Positions 9,504 to 19,353 of a DNA stretch of 64,000 bases are shown here, piece after piece. This DNA comes from Candidatus Zipacnadia bacterium (GTDB lineage: Bacteria; Armatimonadota; Zipacnadia; Zipacnadales; UBA5352), in NCBI GenBank assembly GCA_029820945.1, contig JALGUJ010000007.1, forward strand, positions 1-64,000, given 5' to 3'. The stretch's first letter is position 1, and each line of letters starts with the position of its first letter. Under the pieces are notes generated by a model. That model did no database searches. It was not told where the DNA came from and saw nothing but the letters and a program-made list of their open reading frames with translations. The position numbers were made by a program, and so were the translations under genes.

Positions 9504-10427
9504 TCACTCCTCCGGGGTCGCCGCCAGGATCTTGTCCAGCGCGTCGCGGCGATACTCCCGCCAGGTCTCCAGCTCGAACTCCTCCGCGATGTCCTCGATG
9601 CTCACGTCGTCCATCTCCGAGGCGAGCGTGAACTTGCCCTCCGGGTGCGTGATGTTCATGCTCACTCCGGGACCGTACTTCTCGCGGATCGCGTCCCACT
9701 GCTCGCGGTTCTTGTCCTGGTGGAAGCACTCGCGGTCGAAGTTCACCGTCGCGCTCACGATCGGATACTGATAGCCCGTCTGCGCCAGCGGCACGCCGGT
9801 CATGTCGATGATCGAGTTGACGTGCCCGCCCCACGAGGAGACCACGTAGAAGCCGAACTCCTCCGCCCAGAACTGAAGCTGCATGCCCGCCTCATACATC
9901 GACGGCCAGCAGACGCAGCGGGCGCCGTTCTCGTGCAGCCGCTGACCAACCTCGGGGAAGTTCATGTCGAAGCAGATGGCCATGCCCACGCGGCCGAAGT
10001 CCGTCTCGAAGGCGGGGGCGTCGCTGCCGGGGGTGATGCCGTGGTACAGCTCCCCGCGGGTGGGCCGCATCTTGTGGTAGACGCCCACCAAGTCTCCCTG
10101 GCGATCGACCAGCGCCGCGGAGTTGTAGAGTCGCCCGCCCGCCTCCTCGACGGTGGTGGCGATGGCGTAGCAGGCGTTCCGGCGGCAGGCCTCGCCGACG
10201 GCGTCGGTGGTGGGCCCGGGGATGGGCTCGGCCCAGCTCTCGCACTCCTCGAAGGGGAAATGGCGCTGGGCGAAGATCTCGGGCATGCAGATGAGGTCGG
10301 AGCCGTCCTGGGCGGCGCGGTCGATCATCTCGACGGCCTGGCGACGGTTCGAGGCGAGCTGCGCCTCGCCCTCGGCCTCCTTCTGGGGGCTCCAGGAGAC
10401 GGTGGTCAGTCGGGCATATCGGGCCAT
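9504..10427 (-). CDS. Carbon-nitrogen hydrolase (nitrilase superfamily), copy 2
   Basis: 307 residues. Triad: Glu50 in CMPEIF, Lys119 in YHKMRPTRGE and Cys152 in AICFDMNFPE. The whole layout is collinear with the next gene (RLTTVSW near the start, ETDFGRVG before the Cys in both), so the pair arose by tandem duplication and then diverged. Starts after ggaggtg. The spacing of 60 bases to copy 1 is compatible with one operon running down to the GH32-like and GH123-like genes. The two copies may act on different amides. Confidence 0.9.
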   Translation of the reverse strand: MARYARLTTVSWSPQKEAEGEAQLASNRRQAVEMIDRAAQDGSDLICMPEIFAQRHFPFEECESWAEPIPGPTTDAVGEACRRNACYAIATTVEEAGGRLYNSAALVDRQGDLVGVYHKMRPTRGELYHGITPGSDAPAFETDFGRVGMAICFDMNFPEVGQRLHENGARCVCWPSMYEAGMQLQFWAEEFGFYVVSSWGGHVNSIIDMTGVPLAQTGYQYPIVSATVNFDRECFHQDKNREQWDAIREKYGPGVSMNITHPEGKFTLASEMDDVSIEDIAEEFELETWREYRRDALDKILAATPEE

Positions 10428-10581
10428 GGTCGGGGCACCTCCGGCGTCAGTGTCACGCTATGGGAGACAGTTCGCCCCGGGCAGCGGGGAGGCCTTCGCA
10501 CGCGAGAACCGCCGGGCCGGCTTCGGCCCGCCTGCCGGCGCAGTCGGCCCTCAGGCGGCCCCTCCGGCGGCACGCAGTGAC

Positions 10582-13074
10582 TTACTCCCTCTCCACCACA
10601 CCCCACCGGCCGTCCAGCGCGGGGATGGTGACCGGGGCCTGCAGGTCAACGGTTTCGCCGCTGAGGAGGGTGCGGGCAGCGGGGGCATTGCCATCGGCGG
10701 TGATCTGCACGGGGATGGGCCGCTGCGAGAGGTTCGTGACGGCGATGAGGAGGCGGTCATCGAGGGTCCAGGCGAAGGCGCGCAGCTCGCGAGAGGGCTC
10801 CGGGGCGATGGTCACCAGCGAATCGTCGCGCGTTCCGTGCCAGAGGAACTCGCCGGCCGCGGCCAGCAGGTTGTGCCATTTGACGAGCTTGTGCTGGTAG
10901 CGGCCGTCGAGCGCGCCGTCGAAGTGCCCGCCCCAGAAGGAGATGCCGCGCGCCCCCTGGGCGATGATGGTCTGGATCTGGGCGTCGAGGATCTGCGGAT
11001 CGCTCCAGCGGGTGCGGCTCGACGTGGGGTAGGTGATCGAGGAGCAGAAGATCACCGGGATCTCCACGACCTGCAGCGTGTCCTGGACGGTGTCGATACC
11101 CGACTGCACGGAGCCGATGCCGGCGTCCTCGAACCACATGTCCGCGTAGTCGGCCGGCAGCGTGTAGTGCGGCGTCTCGACCTCGGTCAGGAACTGCGCG
11201 GCCTTCGACACGTCGATGGTCGCGCTCTCGATGGTGTTGTTGTAATCGTAGCCCGCCACCCACGCCTGCATCGGGCAGCCCGGCAGCGCCGCCCACGCCG
11301 CGTCGCGGATCGCCTTCACGTAGCGCGCGCCCTGGTGGCAGCGGAAGCCGATCCACTGCTCGCGGTACCGACCGTCCGTCTGCACATCCTCCGGCCACTG
11401 CACGTCGCCGAGCCCGGTGTGCTCGACGAATGCCTCGCGGCAGCGGTCGTCGAAGCACAGGGGCATGGCGCACTCGTAGTCGAGCATGAAGCCCTCGCAG
11501 CCGGTCTCGCGCATCTTCTCGCTCACCGTCTGCAGAAACGCGCCGTAGGTGCCCGCCTGCGCGCCGATGATCTCGGGGCAGAAGCCAGACCCGCGGCGGG
11601 CCGGCTCGGTGGCGCGCTCGTCGTCGGTGGGCTGGAAGCTCGGCGGGCACTGGGTCGAGTAGTGCCACCAGGACATGAGGAGGGGCGAGATGCCGTGTGC
11701 CCGCGCGGCGCCGACCACGTCCGAGCGCCCGTGCGTGTGGATGCGCCTCACGCCGAGGCGCGCGATGGACGCCATGAGGTCGTCGAGGATGGTGGCGCGC
11801 TCGACCGAGCGGTGCACGATGCGCCCGCCCCACAGGCTCAGGCCGAGGTGCTCGTCGGGGCCCTCCATCAGCTCGGGCAGCGGGCCAAGCACGCGCACGG
11901 TCATCTCCCGCCACGGCCCCGCGCCGGAGTGCGCCACGGCACGGGCACGGACGGTGCGGCCGTCGGCCTTGGAGGAGGCGACGCAGTGCAGGTGGAGCGC
12001 GGGCGTGAGCGCGCTCAGCGGCCAGGCCCCCCAGCCGGGCGCGGCCGGATCGTCCAGCGAGGCGCCGCGGAAGTCCGGCGCGACGGTGAAGCCGCCCGTG
12101 GTGATGCCCAGCCGGGTGCCACCCTCGATCTTAGCGCGCGAGATCTCGACCGGGTGCGGACCGAAGCTGACCTGGCGCACCGAAACGCCCGCGGGCAGCT
12201 CGACCTCGAAGCGCAGATCGCGCGCCGGGTGCATCCGGTCCACGTTGTTGTAGAGCAGGGCCAGCCGCTGCCAGGCGCCGTCGGCGAACCAGAGCGTCTC
12301 CTCCGTGCCGGGATGCGTGGCGTTGGGCCAGAAGTGCACCTGAAGCAGCGACGGGTCATGCTCGCCCTGCGCCGCGCGGGCCGCCTCGCTCGCGGCGATG
12401 GCGTCGGCGACCGCCTCCGGATCGCCGATGACCACGTTGTCGTACTCGACCAGCGTGGCGCGATTGCTCTGGTGGTAGTTGTTGTCGAAGTCCGGATTGC
12501 CCCCGACCGGGTTCATCCAGCCCTTGCCCAGGATCAGCGTCGGCTGTCCGGCCCAGGCCTGCGGCCGGGGTACCGCGGCGATCTCCGCCAGCGCATCTCC
12601 CTCGGTGGCGACCATGACCGCGATGGCATCGTCGTCGAGCCGCATGGCGACCCGGTACCAGGTTCCCGGCTGTGGCCGGACGCCGCCCGGGGCAGTCTCG
12701 ATATCGCCGCCCTGCCGCCACTCCAGGCGCAGCGAGTAGGTCATGCTGACCATCAGGCGCAGCCAGTTCATCTCGTCCCAGTAGAGGATCACGCTCGGCG
12801 ACCATGAGGCCGAGGTGTCGTTGACGTTGTTGACGTCCACCTGCACGCGGTCGGCGCCCTCGGGAAGTGGCGTCTCGATGTGGTTGTAGCGGTTGTCCAG
12901 CGTCTGCAGCGCCAGCACCCGCCGCTCTGCATCGACGCCGACCATGGCCTCACGCGAGCTGTCCACGGTCCACCGCCCGTGCAGCGCGGTGGCGTCGAAG
13001 CTGTCGAAGACGAGCGGCCGGGCATGTGCAGCCCCTGCGAGTAACAGCGCGCAGGCGACCATTGAGGCCCTCAT
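10582..13074 (-). CDS. Large secreted glycoside-hydrolase-like protein
   Basis: 830 residues from the ATG at 13074, which follows ggagg and begins a signal peptide (MRASMVACALLLAGAAHA). The N-terminal 230 residues form a jelly-roll of the LamG/DUF1080 sort (FDSFDATALHGRWTVD, RVAMRLDDDAIAVMV). The central and C-terminal part reads as a TIM barrel with HTHGRSDVVG, GFMLDYECAMP and QAWVAGYDYNN; DYE supplies acidic residues at a strand end. The last 70 residues are a small beta domain. I cannot assign a numbered family. It diverges from the next large hydrolase with 114 bases between the starts, so the two could share regulation. Confidence 0.62.
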   Translation of the reverse strand: MRASMVACALLLAGAAHARPLVFDSFDATALHGRWTVDSSREAMVGVDAERRVLALQTLDNRYNHIETPLPEGADRVQVDVNNVNDTSASWSPSVILYWDEMNWLRLMVSMTYSLRLEWRQGGDIETAPGGVRPQPGTWYRVAMRLDDDAIAVMVATEGDALAEIAAVPRPQAWAGQPTLILGKGWMNPVGGNPDFDNNYHQSNRATLVEYDNVVIGDPEAVADAIAASEAARAAQGEHDPSLLQVHFWPNATHPGTEETLWFADGAWQRLALLYNNVDRMHPARDLRFEVELPAGVSVRQVSFGPHPVEISRAKIEGGTRLGITTGGFTVAPDFRGASLDDPAAPGWGAWPLSALTPALHLHCVASSKADGRTVRARAVAHSGAGPWREMTVRVLGPLPELMEGPDEHLGLSLWGGRIVHRSVERATILDDLMASIARLGVRRIHTHGRSDVVGAARAHGISPLLMSWWHYSTQCPPSFQPTDDERATEPARRGSGFCPEIIGAQAGTYGAFLQTVSEKMRETGCEGFMLDYECAMPLCFDDRCREAFVEHTGLGDVQWPEDVQTDGRYREQWIGFRCHQGARYVKAIRDAAWAALPGCPMQAWVAGYDYNNTIESATIDVSKAAQFLTEVETPHYTLPADYADMWFEDAGIGSVQSGIDTVQDTLQVVEIPVIFCSSITYPTSSRTRWSDPQILDAQIQTIIAQGARGISFWGGHFDGALDGRYQHKLVKWHNLLAAAGEFLWHGTRDDSLVTIAPEPSRELRAFAWTLDDRLLIAVTNLSQRPIPVQITADGNAPAARTLLSGETVDLQAPVTIPALDGRWGVVERE

Positions 13075-13188
13075 GGCTGGTCCTCCGTCGGGAGACGGCA
13101 GCGCGATGGAATGGTCGCAGCAAGGATTCATCCTCGGCCGGGCCGAACCCTTCGCATACCATCACGCGTGCAAAGGGAGTGTTCGGTC

Positions 13189-16100
13189 ATGCGACGCCTC
13201 GCACTGATCGTGATCGCGCTGGTCCTGGCCGTCAGCGTCTCCGCCTCGCTGGAGACCATGATCCCGTCGCCGCAGGAGTACGAGCTGCTGGAACTGGCCG
13301 TGCCGGTCGAGGGCGGTCGCATCGAGCTGCTCACAGATGACCCGAAGGCGCAGATCGCCGCCGCCGAGATCAACGCGCGCATCGAGGAGCTGGGCGGCGA
13401 GCCCCTGCCCGTGGACGCGGAGGCCGAAGGGGCGTGCGTTCGGCTCTCCATCGGCGGGGCCGCCCCCGACAGGCCGCAGGGCTACGCGATCACGCACTCC
13501 GCCGAGGACGGGCGGCAGGTCTTTGCGCTGGAAGGGCAGGACGCCCAGGGGATGCTCTACGCGGCGGTGACCTTCCGGCACATGCTCGACGTGGAGGCCG
13601 GAGAGGTGGTCATCCGCGCGGCGAACGTGCGCGACTGGCCGGACTTCCGACTGCGCAACCTGGGGTCGCCGTTCATCGAGCCGCTGCGCAGATACTACTA
13701 CCAGATGCGCGATGCGGCCCGAAAGGGCGACCTCGACGCCGCGCGCGAGTTCGGCGAGCAGCACATCGCCCTGCTGCAGCCCTACGTGGACTGGCTGCTG
13801 CGCCACAAGATCAACATGATGGGCCAGCACTTCGCAAGCTGGTCGCTCGAGGGCATCACCGACTATGAGCTGGAGGTGTGCCGACGCGTCAACGACTACG
13901 CGCGCGAGCGGGGCATCGTCGCCCAGGTGAGCGCAAACATCTCCATCGGCAGCTATCCCCAGGACAAGGACAATCCGGACTTCGCCGACGTGGCCTATCA
14001 CAGCTCGCACAAGCGTTACTTCTGCTGGTCGCGGCTGCAGTACCATCGCGACAAGGCCGCACTGATCGCCCGCATAATGCGCGAGGGCGGCTTCGACGCG
14101 CTCTACCTGCACGACGTGGACGGCGGCGGCTGGCGCAACCCGGCGCTGTGGGATGACCGCTGCGCGCTCTGTCGCGAGACCTACGGCGACGACCACGCGC
14201 AGGCCGACGCAGTGGTCTTCGGCATCTACTACGACGCAATCCGCGAGGCCGTACCGGACGCGGTCTTCAACGCCGTCATCTACCCCTACAATCCCGACTC
14301 AATAGACCCGGACGCCATCGAAGGCGACCTGCGCGCGGAGATGGGCGATGTGCCGGGCGTGCGGGAGATCGCCGAGCAGTACGCCGAGCGCAACCGCGCG
14401 ATGCTGGAGCGCCTGAACTCGCTGGTGCCCGATGACTGGCACATCTGCATCCGTGAGAACGAACGCGAGCGCGTGGACCTATTCCGTCAGGTCTGGGACC
14501 CGAAGCCCTTCTACACCTACTTCGAGTACATGCGCTACCGGTCGGTCCAGCCCTGGTTCGCCACCTCGCCGCGCTGCACCGCCACCTTCCTGTACGAGGG
14601 CTACGACGACATCCTCTACGGGTCGATCCCCGGATGGGGCTTCCGCGAGCCGCTGCGGCTGTACGCGGCGCAGGCGGCATGGAACAGCGCCGGCGCCGAC
14701 CCCGCACCCTTTAGCAAGACCGCATGGCACGACTGGACGCAGACCCAGCAGCCGCCGGAGATCGCCGAGAAATGGGCGCTGCGCACCTCGGCCGACCTGT
14801 GGGGCGAGGACGTCGCGCCCTACGTGGTGCCCCTGCTCACGCGAGGCCTCTCGACCGTCTTCCTGTTCAATACCAGAGAGGTCGCCGACCGCGCGGGCAT
14901 GGCGGATGTCACCGCCGTGCTGGGCGAGCAGTTCGAGGTCGCGGGCGACTGCGTGGAATCGATGCATGAGCTATTCGACCGCATCCTGGCGGACGAGATC
15001 GAGCCTAAGCCCATGTGGTTCGGCGACCTGACGAACTACTATCGCTTCGTGGTGGCCGCCAGGGCGCTGGCGGGGTTCAAGTACAAGCGCGCTCTACTCG
15101 AGGAGGCGATCATCGGCGGCGATGTCGAGCGCGAGGCGGAGCTGCTGGCCGACCTGCGAGAGAGCATCGACGAGTGGGGAGCGGAGATCGATGCCGTCAT
15201 CGAGCGCACCCGCGACCTGCCCATCAGCCAGGCCGACTCGCGGCTGACCGTCGCCAAGGGCTACCTGCTGGCGCTGCGCGGCGAGACGCTGCGCGCGGAC
15301 CTCGACGCCTTCTTGCAGCGGCGCGAGGAGCTGGCGGCGGCCTACGCCATGCCTCAGTGGTTCCAGGATGCGGTGTCCAGCCGCGAGTACCACGCCACGC
15401 GGGCTAAGGCGCCGCCTGCCATCGACGGGCATCTCGACGAAGACCTCTGGGGCCGCGCCGAGCCGATTGAGCACTTCGTGGTCTACGACCAACTCCGGCT
15501 GGCGGCCTACGAGACCGTGGCGCGGCTGGGGTGGGACTCGGAGAACCTCTACGTGGCCTTCGAGTGTTTCGATCCGGCGCCCGAGGAGATCGAGATCGCC
15601 CCGCGCGACCGTGACCGCCACGAGCAGGTGGACAGCGTCGAGGTGCTGGTGGACGCGAATGACGATGACGAGACCTTCCGCCACTGGATTATCGACTTCG
15701 GCGGTAACGTCTTCGACGCCGCCAGGGTGAAGGTCGCCGACGGCACGCTCGACTACCAGACCGAGTGGGACGGCGGCGCCGAGATCGCTACCGAGCGGCA
15801 CGATGACCGCTTCGTGGTCGAGATCGCCATCCCGGCCGAGGACCTTGACCGCGCGCCCGGCCAGGGTACGTGGGGCGTCCACCTCGCGCGAAACATCCTG
15901 CACCGCCGGCCCGGCTACGAGTCCACCGCCGCGCGCTACCTCGACGGCGAGGGTTTCCACACGGTCGAGAAGTACGGCGCGCTGCACTTCGAGGGCCCCG
16001 AGGCGCGCGTCTCGCCGCCGAAGGTGACCGTCGAGACCACCGACCGCTCGCTGGCGACCAAGGTCCACGAGGAGGGGCAGGCGACCGAGGTGCGCTTCGG

Positions 16101-17082
16101 GCTGCGCATCGAGACCGACCGGTCGCTGCACGACGTGACGGCGACCGCACGGCTGCTCGGTCCGGAGGGTCGGGCGGCGCTGGAACAGATCGTGCTGGAA
16201 GAGCCCTGGATCGAGCTGCTCTACCGCACGCGGCGGCCGATCTTCCTGGAGGTCAAGCGCGCGTATGAGGGCCTGCTGCTGCAGGTCGAGGTCAACGCGC
16301 GAGAAGGCTCCTGGACGACGCGGGCGCCGGTGGGGCAGTACCGCAAGGCGCCGCCGGACGAGGCCGAGCTGTTCGCGCCGGGCAGGTACGGCCAGGCACT
16401 GGCGGCGACGATGGTGGCGCCGAGCTTCGTCCAGGCCGGGGGCGATGTGCGCCACCTCGTTCCCTCCGCGCAGGGGACCATCGAGTGCTGGCTCTGCCCC
16501 ACCGAGGACGTGGTCACACAGCGCGAGGCCGACCACCTGCAGCGCACCGTGCTGGACATCAGCCCGATCCGCTATGACCACCCGTACCTGACCAACTGGC
16601 GCAGCATCGCGCTGCACATCAGCAAGCGGGCACACCTCGTGTTCCAGATCACGAGCAGGCGCTACGACAGCCGGAGCGTGGAGACGCGGTTGGACGGATG
16701 GCGGGCCGGCGAGTGGCGGCACGTCGCATGCCAGTGGCGCCTCGATGAGCAGGGGCGGACGCGGATGGAGCTGTTCCTGGACGGCGACTTGGCCTCGGAC
16801 GAGGTGCGGGGCAAGTTCGAGGGCGAGCCGCCGCCGCTCGAGAAGAATGACGAGTTGCTCCCCATCCAGGTGGGAGCCATGAACACGGGGGCGGCCGAGG
16901 CGCAGATGCTCATTGACGAGCTGCGCTTCAGCCTCGAGCCACGCTACGAGGGGAGCTTCGAGCCCGGCCCGCTGGAGGCAGACGCGATGACGGCGCTGCT
17001 CTTCCGCTTCGATGGCGACCTGACGGCCGAGAGCGGGCTGGAGGGCGTCGAGGTCGAGGGCAGGCCCGGGACGGCCGGCTGA
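13189..17082 (+). CDS. Giant secreted protein: GH20b-like, TIM barrel, CBM9-like, LamG-like
   Basis: 1297 residues; ATG at 13189 after gggag begins a signal peptide (MRRLALIVIALVLAVSVSA). Residues 20-150 match the GH20b-type domain found before hexosaminidase and glucuronidase barrels (ETMIPSPQEYELL, GYAITHS, GMLYAAVTFRHML). A barrel follows with FASWSLEGITDYELEV and LYLHDVDGGGW. Near residue 740 begins a CBM9/DOMON-like module (PPAIDGHLDEDLWG, DSVEVLVDANDDD). The C-terminus is a concanavalin-like LamG module (TIECWLCPTEDV, WRHVACQWRL). The architecture points to a cell-surface enzyme acting on amino-sugar or uronic polysaccharides. The catalytic residues could not be picked with certainty. 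Confidence 0.68.
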   Translation: MRRLALIVIALVLAVSVSASLETMIPSPQEYELLELAVPVEGGRIELLTDDPKAQIAAAEINARIEELGGEPLPVDAEAEGACVRLSIGGAAPDRPQGYAITHSAEDGRQVFALEGQDAQGMLYAAVTFRHMLDVEAGEVVIRAANVRDWPDFRLRNLGSPFIEPLRRYYYQMRDAARKGDLDAAREFGEQHIALLQPYVDWLLRHKINMMGQHFASWSLEGITDYELEVCRRVNDYARERGIVAQVSANISIGSYPQDKDNPDFADVAYHSSHKRYFCWSRLQYHRDKAALIARIMREGGFDALYLHDVDGGGWRNPALWDDRCALCRETYGDDHAQADAVVFGIYYDAIREAVPDAVFNAVIYPYNPDSIDPDAIEGDLRAEMGDVPGVREIAEQYAERNRAMLERLNSLVPDDWHICIRENERERVDLFRQVWDPKPFYTYFEYMRYRSVQPWFATSPRCTATFLYEGYDDILYGSIPGWGFREPLRLYAAQAAWNSAGADPAPFSKTAWHDWTQTQQPPEIAEKWALRTSADLWGEDVAPYVVPLLTRGLSTVFLFNTREVADRAGMADVTAVLGEQFEVAGDCVESMHELFDRILADEIEPKPMWFGDLTNYYRFVVAARALAGFKYKRALLEEAIIGGDVEREAELLADLRESIDEWGAEIDAVIERTRDLPISQADSRLTVAKGYLLALRGETLRADLDAFLQRREELAAAYAMPQWFQDAVSSREYHATRAKAPPAIDGHLDEDLWGRAEPIEHFVVYDQLRLAAYETVARLGWDSENLYVAFECFDPAPEEIEIAPRDRDRHEQVDSVEVLVDANDDDETFRHWIIDFGGNVFDAARVKVADGTLDYQTEWDGGAEIATERHDDRFVVEIAIPAEDLDRAPGQGTWGVHLARNILHRRPGYESTAARYLDGEGFHTVEKYGALHFEGPEARVSPPKVTVETTDRSLATKVHEEGQATEVRFGLRIETDRSLHDVTATARLLGPEGRAALEQIVLEEPWIELLYRTRRPIFLEVKRAYEGLLLQVEVNAREGSWTTRAPVGQYRKAPPDEAELFAPGRYGQALAATMVAPSFVQAGGDVRHLVPSAQGTIECWLCPTEDVVTQREADHLQRTVLDISPIRYDHPYLTNWRSIALHISKRAHLVFQITSRRYDSRSVETRLDGWRAGEWRHVACQWRLDEQGRTRMELFLDGDLASDEVRGKFEGEPPPLEKNDELLPIQVGAMNTGAAEAQMLIDELRFSLEPRYEGSFEPGPLEADAMTALLFRFDGDLTAESGLEGVEVEGRPGTAG

Positions 17083-17228
17083 GCGCCGACCCGCCGGCCG
17101 CAGGATCGTGGCACTGCGGCGGAGGGCGCCGAAACTGTGAGCTTCGCCCGCAGGAATGTTCCAGGCGGGCGGCGAAGTAGTTTCAGTGACAACTCTCGCA
17201 TTATCGTCACCACAGGAGGCCGAGGACG

Positions 17229-17840
17229 ATGAAGCGCACCGGCTTCACCCTTATTGAGCTGCTCGTGGTCATCGCCATCATCGCGATTCTGGCCGCGATC
17301 CTGTTCCCGGTCTTCGCGAGGGCCCGCGAGAAGGCTCGGCAGACGAACTGCCTCTCGAACCTCAAGCAGCTCGGAACCGCCGTGCAGATGTACGTGCAGG
17401 ACTACGACGAGATGACACCGCCGCACACCGACGATGAGCCGGTCCCGCCACCGCCCTACAACTGGCGCTGGGACACCTTCCAACTGCGCCTGCAGCCCTA
17501 CATCAAGAACGTCCAGATCTACGGCTGCCCCTCCGACAGCGGCTGGACGACGCCGGCGGAGACCGCCACGGGGCGCTGGGCCAGCTATGTGGTGAACTCG
17601 CTCACCACCAGCGCGGCAATGGCCGAGTTCGAGGTGCCTGCCGACACCTTCGTGCTGTTCGACGGCACCGAGAGCGACCTGGGCGTTGAGGGCAACGACG
17701 ACCGCCCCTATCAGGTCCCGACCGCCGCCGGCTACATCCGCCACAATGACGGCTTCAACGTGAACTACGGCGACGGCCACGCGAAGTGGCTGCAGCCTAC
17801 CGGCACCACGGCGGCGGACTTCACCCTGGCGGATGACTGA
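17229..17840 (+). CDS. Type II secretion pseudopilin-like DUF1559 protein
   Basis: 203 residues. MKRTG then [20 protein letters not shown] is a class III prepilin leader: cleavage after Gly5 and methylation of the new Phe are expected, with the hydrophobic stretch anchoring the pilin in the membrane. The [18 protein letters not shown] segment and the C-terminal GDGHAKW motif are those of the DUF1559 (H-X9-DG) family, which is greatly expanded in Armatimonadota and Planctomycetota. ATG follows aggaggc. No other secretion gene lies nearby. It is followed by a rho-independent terminator, so it is probably a single-gene unit. A second copy is at 41943. Confidence 0.9.
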   Translation: MKRTGFTLIELLVVIAIIAILAAILFPVFARAREKARQTNCLSNLKQLGTAVQMYVQDYDEMTPPHTDDEPVPPPPYNWRWDTFQLRLQPYIKNVQIYGCPSDSGWTTPAETATGRWASYVVNSLTTSAAMAEFEVPADTFVLFDGTESDLGVEGNDDRPYQVPTAAGYIRHNDGFNVNYGDGHAKWLQPTGTTAADFTLADD

Positions 17841-17865
17841 TGCAGGCTCCCGAACAGCCGATCTC

Positions 17866-17898
17866 GGGCTCCGGCGACCGGGCCGGAGCCCGTTTCTT
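17866..17898 (+). terminator. Rho-independent terminator after the pseudopilin
   Basis: A perfect 10-bp stem GGGCTCCGGC / GCCGGAGCCC with a 6-base loop is followed by GTTTCTT, 25 bases after the stop codon. It overlaps the -35 box of the following promoter by two bases. Confidence 0.75.
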
Positions 17899-17925
17899 GA
17901 CGCCGGCCAGCGGCGCGTGTATGCT
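17897..17925 (+). promoter_or_regulatory. Sigma-70-type promoter for the M16 pair
   Basis: TTGACG, 17-base spacer, TATGCT. The spacing is ideal and both boxes differ from consensus by few bases. It lies about 50 bases upstream of the GTG start of the M16 peptidase. Confidence 0.65.
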
Positions 17926-17976
17926 GGCGTGTAGCTTCGGCCGGGCATGCTCCGCCGGCCAGAGAGGAGATGCCGC

Positions 17977-19353
17977 GTGCGCAGATACCCCTTCCGCTCG
18001 GCCGTCATCGCACTCGCGCTCATTGTGTCCGCGACGGCCTTCGGCGCCCCAATCCTGGACCCGTCGAAGATCAGTGACACGACCTTCGGCAACGGCTTCC
18101 GGCTGATCGTGAAGGCCGAGAACCAGTGGGGCCTGGCCTCGGCGGCGCTGTTCGTCCGAGCCGGCTCCGCCTACGATCCCGAGGGCCAGGCGGGCGTGGC
18201 CCACCTGCTCGAGCACCTCCTGTTCGAGGCCATGGACCCGCACGACGACCGGCGCGTCGGGCCGGCCATCGAGTCCATGGGCGGCTACGTCAACGCGATG
18301 ACCACGCGGGATTCCACCCACATCGAGGTCACGGTCGCCAGCCAGTACCTGCCCAGGGCCCTCGAGCTGATGGCCCAGGCGGTCTTCGAGCCGAACATCA
18401 CGCCCATCGCGGTCGCGCGCGAGCGCGAGGTCGTGGCCCGCGAGCTGATCGATCGCACGGACTCAGCGGGCGGGGCCCTCGATGACCTCCTGTGGCGGAC
18501 CGCCTTCGAGGAGCACCCCTACGGGCGGCCCATCGGTGGTACGCCGGAGCACGTAACCGGCCTCTCCGTGGATGACGTCATGGGCTTCTACGAACGCTTC
18601 TACGTTCCGGCGAACATGGCACTGGTCGTCGTGGGCGACGTCAACGCCACCGAGTTGGCGGCGTTGGTCCGGGAGCTATTCGGCTCCCGCCCCGGCGCCC
18701 CGGTCGAGCTGCCCCACCCCCCTCACGAGGAGCCGCCGGACGACGTCCGGATCGTTGCCGAGACGCGCCAGAGCGACATGGTGGTTGTCAGCTATGCCTG
18801 GCATGCGCCCGAGGTGGAGGACTTCGACGAGGTCTGCGCCATGGACCTGATCTACACGGTGCTCGGCGAGGGGCGGCTGGGCAGGCTGCACGAGGCGCTC
18901 AACGAGCAGGGCTTGGCGCTGATGTCGAGCTGCGATTACCTGACCCAGCGGGACCCGGGGCTGCTGATTATCACCGCCATGACCACCCCCGACAAGGAGC
19001 CGGACGTGCGCACGGCCATCCTGAACGAGGTCAGGCGCCTTCGCGACGAGACACTCACGGAGGAGCAGCTCGAGGAGGCCAAGCGTGTGCTGCGCATCGG
19101 CTATGCCTTCACCAACGAGGCCTTCAGCGACCAGGCGGGGTCGCTTGGCTTCTACGAGGCGCTGGGCGACCACACGCTGGCCATCGAGTACATCGACCGG
19201 GTCAACGCGGTGACCGCCGAGCAGGTGCGCGAGGTGGCCGTGAAGTACCTCGACCCGGATGCCTACACGCTCGCCATCATCCGCCCCGAGCCGGCGCCGG
19301 GGGAGGCCGAGGAGGCATGCGCGCCATGCTCAAGCTCGCTCGCGCAGGGCTGA
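17977..19353 (+). CDS. M16 family zinc peptidase, secreted, active subunit
   Basis: 458 residues from GTG 17977, chosen because agaggag precedes it and it opens directly on a signal peptide (RSAVIALALIVSATAFGAP). The inverted zinc motif HxxEH is HLLEH at residues 76-80, and a downstream Glu near 156 in VARELID fits the third ligand. The SVDDVMGFYERFYVPANMALVVVGD block is the usual end of the first M16 domain. Such proteins degrade peptides in a clamshell formed with a non-catalytic partner, and the next gene looks like that partner, overlapping by 37 bases. Exported, so probably periplasmic or surface. Confidence 0.9.
   Translation: MRRYPFRSAVIALALIVSATAFGAPILDPSKISDTTFGNGFRLIVKAENQWGLASAALFVRAGSAYDPEGQAGVAHLLEHLLFEAMDPHDDRRVGPAIESMGGYVNAMTTRDSTHIEVTVASQYLPRALELMAQAVFEPNITPIAVAREREVVARELIDRTDSAGGALDDLLWRTAFEEHPYGRPIGGTPEHVTGLSVDDVMGFYERFYVPANMALVVVGDVNATELAALVRELFGSRPGAPVELPHPPHEEPPDDVRIVAETRQSDMVVVSYAWHAPEVEDFDEVCAMDLIYTVLGEGRLGRLHEALNEQGLALMSSCDYLTQRDPGLLIITAMTTPDKEPDVRTAILNEVRRLRDETLTEEQLEEAKRVLRIGYAFTNEAFSDQAGSLGFYEALGDHTLAIEYIDRVNAVTAEQVREVAVKYLDPDAYTLAIIRPEPAPGEAEEACAPCSSSLAQG

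Noticed and set aside
10207-12807. 866-residue plus-strand ORF
   Set aside because: Shadow of the secreted GH-like gene on the minus strand; composition is biased and no ribosome site is present.
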